Assembly (NCBI GenBank): GCA_949152475.1
Contig: OX424568.1
Span: forward strand, 8,407,667 to 8,471,666
Direction: 5' to 3'
DNA: 64,000 nt
Source of the DNA: Terebella lapidaria
Taxonomy: Eukaryota; Annelida; Polychaeta; Terebellida; Terebellidae
Within the stretch, counting starts at the first letter, position 1. Every line of letters starts with the position of its first letter. Under the pieces are notes generated by a model. It was not told the origin of the DNA. It did not search any database and was given only the letters and a program-made list of their open reading frames with translations. Shown here in pieces: positions 11,101-23,439 of this stretch. The position numbers and the translations under genes are program-made.

Positions 11101-14100
11101 TTTGTCATCACATATCAAATTGAGACACAATGAAAGCACGAACTGCTAGGAAATGGCAAATAAATGTGTAATACCATGTGTAAAGTATTGATGTATTGTC
11201 ATTACAGATATATACGTTTTGAATGAAATTAGGACACCACCATAGGGTTATCTGAATTTCGGGAGATGTTCGTATGAATAAACTGACTTCTATATAAGTC
11301 CTATTCGTGCATGGTGGATTCCCTGGTACTGTAATATTGAAATGCAAAAATAAATTGTGTGTAATATAAGGCAAAGAAAATATAGTTATATATGCAGTTA
11401 TAGCAAGTGCCTAAAGCAACATAGAATTTTTTTTCATCAGGCGATGTTGGTTCTTGGGCAGCTATGATGCATTTTCTTGTTTTTTTCAGTGACGTATGTT
11501 TTTTTATAAATTGTAAATGTATCGTATTTTAACCATGTGATTTCACGAAAGTTGACTAGATTCAGCACGTATGACTTTCCTCCTATTACTATATTGCAGG
11601 TTGTTTTGAATAAAACTTCAAAATGAATTTACTAGCATATTTTGAAATTATATATAACGGGTATGTTATTTGTGAATACGCATTTCGTTGGTACAGTTAG
11701 TTTCATGCGAGTTAACTGAATATTGTTTAAGTAGAACTTTTAGATTTACATACATGTACCTTGTAACATGAACTACAGGAAATAGTTCCTAGAGTTTCTA
11801 TTCTAGTAATTGATCTATTAGTACACTATACACATACATGTAATAGGTATACTAGTAGATTATCTCAATCATTTATCATTCTCATGTGAATAACAGCCTG
11901 ATATTCTGATGTAAGACCTACTATATAGCATCAGAAACCCATAAGAGACAGATACATGCAAATGAAAACGTGGTTTTCAGCTGTTTTGAGAACTATGAAA
12001 CACTATGTCAGAATCACAAATGTAGAGTAATTTTTGGTCCACCTTAGTCAAGATCATCTCTACTAGCTACAGGGCTTATGGTAGCATACGTAAAGGATAG
12101 GTTAGGTCTATGCATACATCGGATCATTTATAGCCTACATGCATGTATGTTTGTCTGTGTGCATTAGGTATAGATACGTTACATGACCGACGCATCTTCT
12201 TTCTCCAGTAATCGCATGCCGCACATGTGTTTGAGCAAGGGCTGAAGGGTAGAAGCCAGGAATAGACCTGGGGATGCCTCACACATTGAGGATTCCGTTT
12301 TAAGTGACGTCATTTCGCCAGATGTATGGTTGCCTAGGGAGACAACGCGAAGCGATATTGATCCACGTGCTGGTTTATTTTGCGCGTGTGGAAGTCTGGT
12401 TTTGGGAAAAGCAAAAATTCCGATGATATTTCCCGGGATTTGGAGTAGAGAAAGGTTTTGCTGAATGTATGCTATGTCGGCAATTGCGATCTGAAAACGA
12501 GCTAAATTGACAGGCGTCCTGTTCAACGTCATTTTATGCAAAATTGGTACTATCATGCTCTATAGTGACCTAGATTTTATTGAAGTACTATGATTATACT
12601 ATCACACCCTGTCAACCGTTAAGCCCTAATTTTTTTTTGGAAAGGTGAAACGCACACCCGAAGTTGCCCAATTTAACATTGATTTGAATGCAGCCAATAA
12701 TTGGTCATATCAACCCTGACCTTCTGGGCAGCCTTCCAGTATATCACTATAGGCCCCCTATTTTGTATTTATAAGCTAACTACTTTATTTTGTACATACC
12801 TGTTTTGTTTAAGTTCGTCCCCATCAATGGTCGCGTCTTTGAAATACTGACTGTTTGCTAACCGTAATGCCCCCATCACACCAGAGCCCGATCTCACTGC
12901 GCTCGCACTACGCTCAAAGATAAGGATCGATCGTGGTGGGAGCGGGGTCAATTGTTTATTTTAGGAGCTCCCACGCCAATAGTGCGACCCAGGACGTCTT
13001 TATCCCGATCTCACTGCGGACAACAAGCTTTTATCACGCTCTATGCCACGACCAACAGCACGCCTGCATCACGCTTACAGCGTGCTCACCACGTCTTCAT
13101 TGCGACCGCGCTGATGGTAGTATGATCAAACAACGCTCCTCACGCTCACAACCACGCACCGAGCAAGCTCGTAGTGCGACTGATACACGCGTCGAAAGAC
13201 GGTTAATTTGTTGCACAAATGAATCTGTGATTTGCCTTCGTGTGCATGAAAATTGCGTTCAAATGAAAATACTTGCATAATTGCTCTGAAACAATTGGTG
13301 AGAAATGAATTTGAGGTTAAATTGGAAATGTCATTCCCAGACAACAGAATATTTTTGTTGTAGTTTAACGCCCAGTTTTGAAAGTTTTTTAAAATAAAAA
13401 GATCACAGTATGCGAATGTTTGGAATCCGTACAGTCCCAGGTTCGTGCACGCTGATTGGCTCGCAACCATACAACTTTTTATGGTTGAGCCATATAAGTT
13501 TCCAGAATGTGGAAAGCAATGCACCCTGATATGGCTGGACAGTGGACACGTGACCCGAGTTGACCAAAAGCAATTAATAAAAAAAATGCCAGTCAAGTAA
13601 TAATCAAAATTATGGTGCTTATAAGTTTACTACATGTATATTACCATATCATCGACAAATTCATACGGTTCATGTTCCTGATGATATATTCCCGATTTAC
13701 TGCTACTGAAATGACATGTTCATTCGACATTAGCTATGTTTGAAAAAAAAAATTATTGAACAAATGGCAGGCTCTACATCTCACATATAGAAACACACCA
13801 ATATTCCATCGTTGTAGCATTAAATGTCTCGTGAAGAAATACACCAATAGTCCAGAGTTATTTGTATTAAAAATCCGCTAATTTTTCCAACTATCTAGAC
13901 CTGAGGTTGGAGATTGATAATGATTCTAACCTGTCAACTAGATTATATGACAAACGTGATGATTTCAATTTTTCCATAGTCAATTTCCCTTTTCTAAGCA
14001 GCAACATTCCTATGTCACCGGCATATGGTGTGTTTGTTTCTCAACTTATACGCTATTCCAGAGCTAGTTGCAAATATGAGGACTTTGTCTATCGAAGTGC

Positions 14101-17100
14101 CCAGCTAGTCTCTAAACTGCTACGACAAGGATATGTTTTACCAAGACTTATCGCTGCGTTTAAGAAATTCTATGGACGTCATCATGATCTGGTTGATAAA
14201 TACAGCAAATCCATGTCTGCCATGCAACTAGATCTATTTTCATGTTAATTTTGGGGAATTCATGACGGGTGCCACTAGTGGGGCAGGAAATGCTCACTCT
14301 TTCCGGAACACCTGATTTCACCTCCTGATGGCCATTTACGGGGGTTCATGAGTTTCCCTGTCATTTTTGTTTTCTCTCACTTCGTATGCCTGATATGACT
14401 TTCTGTCCCCGGACTATGAGATTGGATAACGGACCCTGTTTTGTTTGCTCGGAATACTTGATACTGGGTATTGATTCCACGTCTATTACATTAGTACCAA
14501 ATGTCACGCAGAGTAACACCAAAAATATTTCAACGTTATTTACAGTAGCAAAGTCTATTCGTACAGGTGATCAATCCAGCTTCACTGTATCATTCGATCC
14601 TGCCATGGCACTGATCCTGCGGAACTATTGAAGTAGAGCTTCAGATACTGCCTCTGCTTCTTTGCGACCACGGTGTCACGGTTTGGCCCATTCACTTGAT
14701 TGACATCGTGCATGTTCGCGTTTTCTCTCCAGTGTCTTGGTACGATGTCATGATGCTCGTCTTCCGTGTCAAGCTGTGCATTCTGGAGGCCAGGGTACCT
14801 TTTCCTCATCAGATTATGAAGGCAGGCACATGTTTCGATGATGAGTCTCGCTATCTCGGTAGTTTGCTGCATGGTTGTCAGCAGGAGCTGAAACCTTTGC
14901 GCCAGTTTACCGAAAGCATTCTCCACCACGTGTCTCCCTCTAGAAAACCTGTAGTTAGCGATCATTTCTTGCCTTGTCCTGCCGCGCTGAGCAAAGGGTT
15001 TCATGAGATATGTTCTCATAGGATGAAGTCCCCTAGGATGAAGTACTGCATGTTCCTGTCACCGTTCGGCATGGGGTCAGGATCTAGGAAGCCAATGGAT
15101 CCATCTTCCAGACAGTCTTTTAGCTCCGAGCAGTTGTAGATTTGAGCATCAGACTGAGAACCGTGTCCACCCACGTCTATCCACAAAAAAACTATAGTTA
15201 GCGTCCACCAAGGCCATGAGCACCAATGAAAAGAAGCCTTTGTAGTTGTGATACAATGTTCCAGAGTTTGGATGACATTTAATTGCCACGTGTTTTCCGT
15301 CGATGGCCCCACAGGCATGTGGCACATTCCACTTTCTCAGGAAATCTTCGGAAATTGCCCGCCATTCTTCTGATGTGTTAGGACACGAAATGACCTCGTC
15401 TTCTTCTACAATAGCCTGACATACTTCTGGAATAAACAGGCATATTGTGTTACGGGCCACTCTGAAGTCAAATTGGAGTGATGGATATTTGTCACCAGAA
15501 GCGAGGCGTTACTGCAAGTTTCAGTCCAAGTTCAAGTGCTTTCCTGTATCGAGTGTCTTGCTTCTGGATTCTGGGCCCAACCCGATTCAGCAGCTCATCA
15601 AACATTTCAGCAGGCATCCTCAAGTAGTTGAACAAAGACGGCTGATCTTCGATGCGAAGTTCGGCAAGAAGGCGATCATAATGACTATTATGAGAAGTCG
15701 TCTTTCTGCGGAAAGCCACGGACGCACCCAGCAAGACCTTCGTTTTCTGTTTCTCATCCTCCTCATTAGTATGAGGGCTTGGTAATCGAGTTCGATTTGG
15801 CTCTGTACTAATATGGCTCTCAATAGTGTGGCCTCCTCCATGTTGCACGTTGACATAAACAATTTGACAGGGAGTGCATCTTCTACTTTCATACCCGCAA
15901 ATTGTTTGAGATTACTCCCAGCGTGCTAGAGCGTAGTTTGACCGTGGTCAGGGCATGGTGGGCGTATAATAATCGTTGTTCGAAAGTGCTAAGCGTATCA
16001 GCGACGCATCATGATCTTGGCGAGAGCAGGATAGCATCGCAGGCGCATCTCCGGGGGCGCAGGAAGGGCATTGTAAGGACGTATTGCAATCGTACAAATA
16101 TCGTGCTTTCACGGACCACCCAATGTTCGTGATCCCAACACGCTCACCCTGCATTCATCAAATTCGTATCACGATCAATTTGCGACCACACGGAGCCCAC
16201 CCCGTTTTCATTACGCTGAAAGTGCACCCCCACTGCGCTCACTTTTCACCACGCTGGTACCACGATTTTTTTCAACATGTTCAAAATTTCGCCACGCTCT
16301 CCACGGTCACGGTGACCACCCCAAGATTGATGGCGCTCGTTATACGTCCATAGAAGACCAAACTGCGATCATCCTGCGTGCTATACGATTCAACCACGCT
16401 CGATGAGCGCAGAACGGGCGTAGTGAGATCGGGCCCTGGTATGATGGGGGTATTATGTTTTGGTTATTTTTACGTCAATTTCATGTAATTATTAAAGATT
16501 TTGGCCAAAGCGCGAAACCTGCCAAATTAAAAAGTACAGCGAACATTAATCATTGTTAATGGGCATGGTGGGTTTACTATACCAAAATTCACTTTGCGAA
16601 AGCCTTTTATTTCCGCCGAGGGCGCTATGGTATCGATTCGTTTCAACCCGCGGTGGCAGCGACCTAGGCCTACATTGTGTAAATACGTATCTATAGAAGC
16701 TATATTTTCTACACTGGGTGCAAACCACATGGCACAAACAGGGTTATGCAGACGAATAACATCGCAGGTATATAATAATAGTGTATCTAGTCTAATACTG
16801 TTAGTCGCTAACACAGTAGCAGTGCTGGGATCAAGCAATAGCAGTGCTCACATTCAACCGTTATAGCCTAAATAGTGAACCAGTGAAATTTAACCCACGT
16901 GACAAATGTCAGATGACTTAAATTGAAGAACATTTTTATATCTAGGCTGTCGTATGCTGAACAGCTGTGGTAAAACGAATACATAGGCCTACAACTTACA
17001 ACAAGCTGTGGATACGTCCATATAAGCCTCATGTCTATATACACGGGTGTTTTTTCACCAGTTCGCATCGTAAAATCCCCAAATTTGAGGCCGCCGATGT

Positions 17101-17143
17101 CATATAACTTCAAGATAGTCTGTTCCAAATTCATCACGTCCAT
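8103..17143 (-). CDS. Orotate phosphoribosyltransferase, stand-alone
   Basis: Five exons: 17143-17000, 9630-9532, 9207-9046, 8751-8645, 8238-8103. All junctions are GT-AG and in phase, giving 215 residues. The start has an excellent context (GCACCATGG). The protein follows the OPRT half of animal UMP synthase: N-terminal YDIGGLKFGDF and TPVYIDMR, then FDTICGLPYQGLPIASV, the flexible catalytic loop KRQKPKTYGT, the PRPP-binding motif VVLLDDVVMTGGT, and the dimer-interface motif DRSQGG. OPRT joins orotate to PRPP to make OMP in de novo pyrimidine synthesis in the cytosol. In animals this domain is normally fused to OMP decarboxylase; here an in-frame stop follows GVKKS at almost the length of the human OPRT domain, and no decarboxylase exons follow. 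The loop residue usually Lys next to the conserved Arg is Gln. It could be a true monofunctional enzyme or a paralogue beside a complete UMPS gene elsewhere. Confidence 0.92.
8330..8620. repeat. Two tandem copies of a short dispersed repeat
   Basis: Two imperfect copies (about 8325-8430 and 8500-8605) share AAATTCAAT, GACGGATTAAAT, GAGTAGTATTAA and ACTTGGGCCCA in the same order. A third, inverted copy lies near 4160-4265, with TACTTGGCCCA, TACTACTCGAG and ATTTAATCCGTCTCACACC. It lies in the last intron of the OPRT gene. Confidence 0.6.
10190..10735. repeat. GC-rich minisatellite, 60/64-bp units
   Basis: Nine or so tandem units built on CTCCGGGACTCCGGCTGCGA and GTCTCGGCTGCAAGGGC. Most are 60 bp; two (starting near 10321 and 10445) are 64 bp from an extra GTCT. 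Units alternate between a GGTTGTC...GGCGGTTCGGAAGG type and a GGTAGTC...GGCTGTTCGGGAGG type, so there is a dimeric higher-order repeat of about 120-124 bp. It is far more GC-rich than its surroundings and lies in intron 1 of the OPRT gene. Open frames on both strands follow from unit lengths divisible by three and are not treated as genes. Confidence 0.93.
10740..12860. other. Intronic AT-rich sequence, nothing identified
   Basis: Part of OPRT intron 1. One minus-strand open frame of 125 codons (12556-12179) has somewhat balanced composition but no recognisable domain, splice context or homologue I can name. No structured repeat seen. Confidence 0.4.
12864..16455 (-). mobile_element. PIF/Harbinger DNA transposon, decayed
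   Basis: Inverted ends of about 40 bp share CCCCCATCA and GCCCGATCTCACT (left about 12864-12905, right about 16412-16455). Both are followed by subterminal regions rich in CACGCTC/GCGATC-type words (12900-13180 and 15930-16410). The transposase is on the minus strand, from about 15890 to 14600. Recognisable HARBI1-like blocks are GAIDGKHVAIKC, LYHNYKGFFSLVLMALVDAN, IDVGGHGSQSDAQIYN, FILGD and RHVVENAFGKLAQRFQLL, covering DDE-nuclease motifs. The blocks lie in three reading frames with shifts near 15470-15490, near the A-run at about 15185 and near 15020, so the copy is inactive. Target-site duplication not resolved. A separate retroelement fragment lies inside it. Confidence 0.85.
13895..14390 (+). 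mobile_element. Retroelement 3'-end fragment, probably non-LTR
   Basis: An open stretch ending at 14248 codes for LYDKRDDFNFSIVNFPFLSS and, further on, SQLIRYSRASC, KLLRQGY and KFYGRHHDLV. This resembles the C-terminal tail of reverse-transcriptase polyproteins seen repeatedly in marine invertebrate genomes. It is followed by a 3' tail beginning CATGACGGGTGCCACTAGTG, which I recall as a common end of such elements. The upstream part is absent, so this is a 5'-truncated piece, nested in the Harbinger copy. Assignment to the non-LTR class is inference. Confidence 0.55.
16456..16999. other. Intronic sequence upstream of the Harbinger element
   Basis: Remainder of OPRT intron 1 up to the exon-1 donor at 16994-16999. 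Two TAGGCCTA octamers fall here or at its edge (16665 and 16984). No gene or repeat recognised. Confidence 0.4.
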
Positions 17144-18004
17144 GGTGCTGTCAGATTGTGTATTGTGTAACAATGTTGTGGCGAAACTATCATGCTTCCG
17201 TCGATAGATGGGGCTTTCAACGGCATAACGTCACCGTTGAATCATTCGGTCTCGTGTAGACCTCTATTGATCGTAGCTTCGCAAACTTCAACGCTCCTTC
17301 CAACAGTCGTATCTGAAATTTGAAACCGAATGCACTGATATCTACAATGCAACTGTACTAGTATTTGAAAAGTAAAAAAGAGGGAATACCTAGCGCGTTT
17401 GAGGTATTTTTGTGCGAAATTCAAGTTCTGAAAAATTCGATCGTAAACTTGTAAAAATGTGAACGACGGACGGCCCCTCGTCTATCAGACCATATGTTCA
17501 GTATACAAAACAAAAGATAGCCCTATTGCAAAAATGTTGTTCTTCGTTCGATTGCGCACTTTTCTTTCGTTTTAATTCGAAGAAAGTGCAAATGTGTTAA
17601 AAAAAGGTTCGGAAAACTAGGTATGAATGTTTTAATGGCAAGCTATTGCAAAGCCAACAGTTCAGCTAAAATACAATCATTATTAGAACATCCGTGAAAT
17701 GTCCCTCATTTTAAAAGAACAACAATCATTCTTGTGATAATTTGTGTGGAGGTTATATGTAAAATGTTTTTAATAATGGATATATACGGACTGATTTTTT
17801 ATGCCTCGAGATCAGTTTCACATCAACAGGCATATTATATGAATAACAACAAAATAATGAATATCAATATTAAATACACCTTTCCTTTAAATACTATGTC
17901 ATGTATGTGGAGATATAGTCATCTTTTTTTCAACCCTCCTGGGCCGACACGATATCTGTGTCCCAGAACGCGGTGGACCAACCCAAGTAGATAAATAACA
18001 CAAA
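17144..18004. other. Intergenic sequence between OPRT and EF-hand genes
   Basis: Both flanking genes are on the minus strand. The interval contains the OPRT 5' flank and the EF-hand gene 3' flank. It is AT-rich, and I see no coding region, TATA motif I would defend, or repeat. Confidence 0.4.
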
Positions 18005-19263
18005 TTATTTCATGTTGTCATATATGGCGATAAATTCATCCATTTCCACGCGGTTAGATTTGTCGGTATCAACACGGAGCATGATGTTGTCGAGTTGTCG
18101 CCTGCTCAAAGGTCCACGTCCTTGTCTTGTAAACATCTTATCGATATCATCTCGGGTGATGTAACCCTTCCCAGAGCTGTCGAACAGCCGGAAAACTCGA
18201 GCGATTTGTTTGTATCTGAAATTCGAATCAAACACATGCACACAAAATTACAATTTGTATTTACAGTGATAGTCTATCAACCCTGAATCATGATTTGTTA
18301 TTGGCAATAAAATAATCATCATCATGATGAGTGTTTTCCTTTTTGTTATATGTATGAAGGTATTCGATGCACATGTATCATTGTACAATGAGATCATGTG
18401 CTTGCAAGAGATTAACAAATGACTTAAAAGAATAATTCGAAAAGACAATGAAAGATGAGTTGAAAATGCAACAGGTACACGGTCTAATTGTTGCTTTATG
18501 AAGTGCCGCATACTCTAGACTTAGCTTACTTGAAAACATCTTTCTCAGATCTTCCCATACCCCTGAGATACTCGTGAAAGTAAATCAGTCCATCTCCATC
18601 CAGGTCAAAATCCGAGAACTTTTGCTGCGAGGTCAAGATTTTTCACAGTATTCCAATGACCTCAATTTTATTCGAACAGATTAATCAACTTCAGCTTGGG
18701 ATCATAATATTGGTACGTTTAATTTGACACAAGCACCACCTAGCGGTTGATCTATAGCAATATCGGTCTGGAGACGTTCACTGGTCAGGGTGGACGGAAG
18801 TCTCACTGTGAGTAAAACACTCTGCGAGCTTGTGTTAAATTAAACGTATCAATATAAATTTTATTATTATAACTGATTTTCGTGATTAAATTAGCGATAA
18901 AAATATCCTTGGAATATTTACATATGTAATCTAAGTCGTTGTCGAAATTAAGGAGAATAAACATATATCTTGACATTTCTCCCAAACTATTTAATCGGTT
19001 TTGTCTAGATTCGTGTTTCCGTCATAGCGTACCTTAAACTGAGCGTCAGTCATAACGTATCCGTTCCTAGCCAGAGCGGCGCGGAGCTCAATCAGTGACA
19101 GGGATCCGCTCCTATCCCGATCCGCATCCCAGAAAAATCGTTCTATGCCCTTGTCAATGGCAGACATCGTGTTGACGTGTTCTGGTCGCAGGTTGGGGTG
19201 AATCATAGTTTCAAACACTCGTATTATGAATTGGTTGACATCAACCATCATGAACCATGGCAT
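18005..19263 (-). CDS. Four-EF-hand calcium-binding protein
   Basis: Three coding exons: 19263-19033, 18624-18530, 18215-18005. The frames join exactly and give 178 residues. Four EF-hand loops are visible: DRDRSGSLSLIE, DLDGDGLIYFHE, DSSGKGYITRDD and DTDKSNRVEMDE. Loops 1, 2 and 4 have the usual acidic ligands and Glu at position 12. Loop 3 has Lys at position 5 and Asp at position 12, so it may bind calcium weakly. There is no membrane segment or signal peptide, so it is presumably a cytosolic calcium sensor or buffer of calmodulin-like size. The start is the first ATG after an acceptor at 19290-19292; a later Met (MMVDV) is possible. A likely 5'-UTR exon ends at 19533 (donor GTGAGT). Subfamily not assigned. 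Confidence 0.85.
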
Positions 19264-19533
19264 AAAACCGTGTCGTGAAAACAATGATTCTGAATGTATC
19301 TTTACTATATAATGGGGAGCACCATTCTAGTGTGAAGTACAACATTTTGTTATTTTGTGTATGCTATATTACATCTCTGTACATGTATATTATTTTTAGG
19401 TGTAACTGTTAACTCGGTATAAAGACATGTTCCATAAGTAAAATGCATCTTATCATTAAGATGATATTTTGCCATCATATTTTATGATAAAATCATCACA
19501 TATTTTTGTTGCATGAGAAAAATAAAACTCACC

Positions 19534-22500
19534 TATTATCAGTTCTTTGAGTAGCAATCCGCCCAACGATTTTGGCAATCAAGATGCAACAAACTGGTGA
19601 CAGTATTGCGAAGAGTTGTTCGCTAGAGGTCAAAGGTGTATTTGCCAGAGATAAGTTTTGTTACTGGTGTGACCGTGTCCGAACCACGTTACCTTGCATA
19701 AACACGAGTGCAAGCAATAACATATATGTCTAGATTTATTGACGGCGACGAGTTCGTTTGTGATCCAGCACGGATATAACTGCATGCTATTGTGGGATAC
19801 TATGGACATTGCTTCACAACTTGCTCAATAGTTTGGGTTCTGGCGGTGGATGGGGGGTGGGGTCGGGATGGGTGAGTACGTGGGTGTCATTCGTTTCCAA
19901 TGCCCCTACACGAGGAAAAGCAAGATGAAGATTGGATTTGCTAAAATTCATCACTAACATCGTGAAAATTGTGAACACACATATAAAATGTTCGGTTGTA
20001 CATTTAGCCATTCAAAGAATCACAGAATATTTTTCACAATATTTCCAGGTGTTTTCTGTTCTTTTATCATATACGACCTGATCCAACACCATGGCAACCC
20101 TAAGGGAATTAACTCGGACTCTTTTTCATATTGAAGCCTGTTCACTGTGTTTTTGGTGTTCCAGTGTTCGAAATAATGACGACTGTCTAGGTGGGGTTCT
20201 AGATCTGAGCAACTTCTCTTCGTGCATCATAATCTTCAGTGATGATTCTGCTCAGTATGGTGTTGGTCACATAGTGTAGCCATTAATCTTTCTTATGTCT
20301 GTGAATGAAGTTTGGGGGGAGTTATGAGTCAAACATTTTGAAAGTATTAATGAACTTGACTTATTTTCAGTCAGTGTATTCGAAGTTTTTGGGAGGAGGA
20401 CGTAATTAGAAGATCTTCGTGTCGCGTGACGTCACTGTATGACCAAAGGAGTCCACTAGCCATTGGCTACCCTCCAACACGGACTAAGTTCCCGGTTACA
20501 AGTCAGCAGACAAGCCATGAGCCACTGAATTTGTTTGGTGCAGTGAATACTTGTTCTTCCACATCAGGTGGATGGATGGGCCATGATATGTGTTACTTGT
20601 CGTCCTTGAGCCACTGCCTCAAGTGCTAAGTATGAATGATTTATGGGAATTATACTTGTCAATAATTACATATGGTTACAAGTTAACCAATAATAAATAA
20701 ACACTAAATTGTTCCATTTTCAATCTCAAAATGGAAAGAATAATGCAATAATTGCTAGAGTTTAAAGATCATTGATTGATGTCACGTCGGTCGAGCTGTA
20801 TTTTGCAGTTCATTCCATGTCACAATATACACTGTCGTGCAGTCAGATACAACAACGAAATTTACTTTCTTGTTAGGAGAAATGTTGATCTCAATCATAA
20901 ATTCCATCTCCAGTTTCTTCATGGATACAGGCAGAGTAGATACATCTCTTGCAGACATTATAATGTATAGTTCTCTGTGTTGTGTATTGGGAGTCTAACA
21001 ACTTAGGAATTTTTTTATTCAATGTATCACTCGGTAGGGCATAATTAATGCTTCACTGAATCGGATATCAGCAACACACTCAATGCCAACGGTGGGACTT
21101 TATGACTTTGAGTATGCCTTTCTAAGCTTAGGATAATCCCCCAACGAGCAAAATGATGCCGGAAATGGATTCTTCAACACATAGTATGCATGTATACAGT
21201 ATACAACACATAGTATATACATACATGTAGCTTTAATGTAGCTTTAAAATTAGAAAAAATGACGGATGGTGGCAATATTGCAATTAGCCGTACATGATGT
21301 TGCTCAGGCCGGTAATTTCGTTTCTAGGCATCTACTAGTACTGAACTAGTTCAAGTGCGAAATCCCCTCAACACCTTTTTGCGTATGGGTGATCGGGGTC
21401 TATATTGTAAAGACATTGATAGCAAAAAGGCGTAACTTAAGTTAAGGTTGACTTTTCATTAAATTTGACCTATGACTATGCCACTCAAGAATGAATGCCA
21501 TGCAATTTAAATTCAGTATTTTAAGGATCCCATTTTTGGGAAAATTTGGTAGCTATTACTGAATGTATGGGAAGGCTCCAAACTTTGGCATATTTTCAAA
21601 CCTTGCAAGATATTTTTTTGGGTCAAAATAACCCATAAAGTATCAATTTTGGAGCATAATTAGTATTTTAAACCAATGGTTATCCATGAACAGTTTATAC
21701 CACTATTACCATTTCCAGAGGAATATAACACATATAACACAGAGGAGATTTATCAGTCCAGACTTGGATTAATATAATAAATTAGAGTAACGCTAGTTCA
21801 AGATTTCAGCGCATCACCAAAATATTCGAAGTGGTTGCTGGGGAATCGTTCTTGACTTTGAAGTGTTGCCCTAACTTTTTCGACAGTGTGTCTTGGCATG
21901 TAGAACGAGGCACTGCCGTGAAAGAGCAATGGACACGATCTCCTTGCCTCCTCAGGGGTCGTTGAGTGGGCCATGTGAGACTTGTGATGTTCGAAATCTT
22001 CAGAATTTCATACTGCAGAAAGCTGGGAGTTATACCAACGAGGCACTTTCGTTTAATTTTCAAATTGGTTGAGAAAAAAATAGCCCGGAGCTGAGAAATG
22101 TCTATCGGAGAAATGTACATTGCTGGACAGAAAACATTGTTTCAGTAAAATTACTGATTTGACCTATCAGATTCACTGTAGGTTCAAGGTCATCATAGTA
22201 ACCACATCATATGACCACCTATGTTCATAATACAAGCTCAAGCTCTATCTGCAGTCGCTGTGTATGTGGAGACCACCTTACACATTTCATGTCACACGAG
22301 TCCTTCTGGTCATCTTAGGTCCACTTCAAAGTCGCCAACAAAGTCTCTATGTTCAAAACACAAACCTAATCTCTATATACAGCCATGTTGTACACGGAAC
22401 CCAATTTACACATTTCATATCGAAAGTGACCTTCGGTTTTACCACTCAAATGTCATCTTAATTGAGTGACCTTGAGATTCATCATTCAAGGTCATGTAGC

Positions 22501-23400
22501 ATCAAGTGAAGATAACAAGCGTATCCGACATAAATGACCTCCTATATGTCCATAATCCAAGCTCTATCTACGAGCGTGTTGTCTACAGAGGCCAGTTTGT
22601 GCCTTTCAGGCCTTTTTGGGTCATTTTGGTAGAACATTTCGGACCTTTCGAGCCATTCAAGGCATTCCATTACATAATATCGTGAACATTAAAGAGAAAT
22701 AAAGAGAAAGTTAATGAATAGATTTTGAGCAAAAAAGTGTTTTTTGCCTTTTGGGCCTACATTCGTGCGATTTCATGCATCACATCTCTATACATAAAAA
22801 AGATAGAATTCTGTCATGAATATATGAAATTACAAAGGCAGTTTAATACCGAATTCGGGCTTTAGGTTTGGTACCTTACATGTAAAAATTGGGTTTAACC
22901 ATACCTTGTACCGTGTATTGCTAGAATGGATATCGGTAGAGTAATCCCATAACGGATTTCAAGGGAGAGAAAGTCTAGAATTATCACCCTTATTTATTAA
23001 TTTCAAGCGGGATACAATTGTTATCGTGGGTGAGATGGTAAGATGCATTAATAACACGGTTATATTAAGATGCATTAATAACACGGTAAGATGCATTAAT
23101 CATTCAGGGCAACTAGAGCCAAACAGAGAATCGTAAAACGTGTTGACTGAAATATGAAATGATAGCAACTTAAGCATGCATTCCAGAGTGTTATGATAAC
23201 AATTTTGTGCGTTATACAACAACTATATCGTTGCATTTCGTGATTTATTAAAACATGTAATACATATACATCATTGCCTTGAATGTGCCTCGTCTAATCC
23301 GATTAACGTTCGGAACGTGTCCGAAACACCAACTTAATAACTATTTATTCCTTGTATTGGCGCCCGTCAAAATATGAATTTATCAGTAATTTTACCCGAG
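19534..23400. other. Gene-poor intergenic region
   Basis: About 4 kb without a gene I can support. A minus-strand open frame at 22120-21806 (104 codons) has no recognisable domain. A weak repeat lies at 22170-22640. Short direct repeats of AAGATGCATTAATAACACGG occur near 23040-23100. The rest is AT-rich unique-looking sequence. Confidence 0.45.
22170..22640. repeat. Degenerate tandem repeat with AGGTCA-type words
   Basis: Three imperfect units, roughly 130-160 bp apart, each combine an AAGGTCAT-like word, CCTATATGTCCATAAT-like text and AAGCTCTATCT followed by a GTGTTGT/GCTGTGT segment. It is distantly similar in words, not alignable by eye, to the arrays near the window ends. Non-coding. Confidence 0.5.
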
Positions 23401-23439
23401 ATTCTATACTGACAACCAATAAAAACAACTCGCCTGTCC

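Noticed and set aside
12179-12556. 125-codon minus-strand frame in OPRT intron 1
   Set aside because: Starts with ATG and looks balanced, but has no recognisable domain or splice context; kept only as a remark.
21806-22120. 104-codon minus-strand frame in the gene-poor region
   Set aside because: No homologue or motif recognised, isolated, alternative start codon; insufficient to call a gene.
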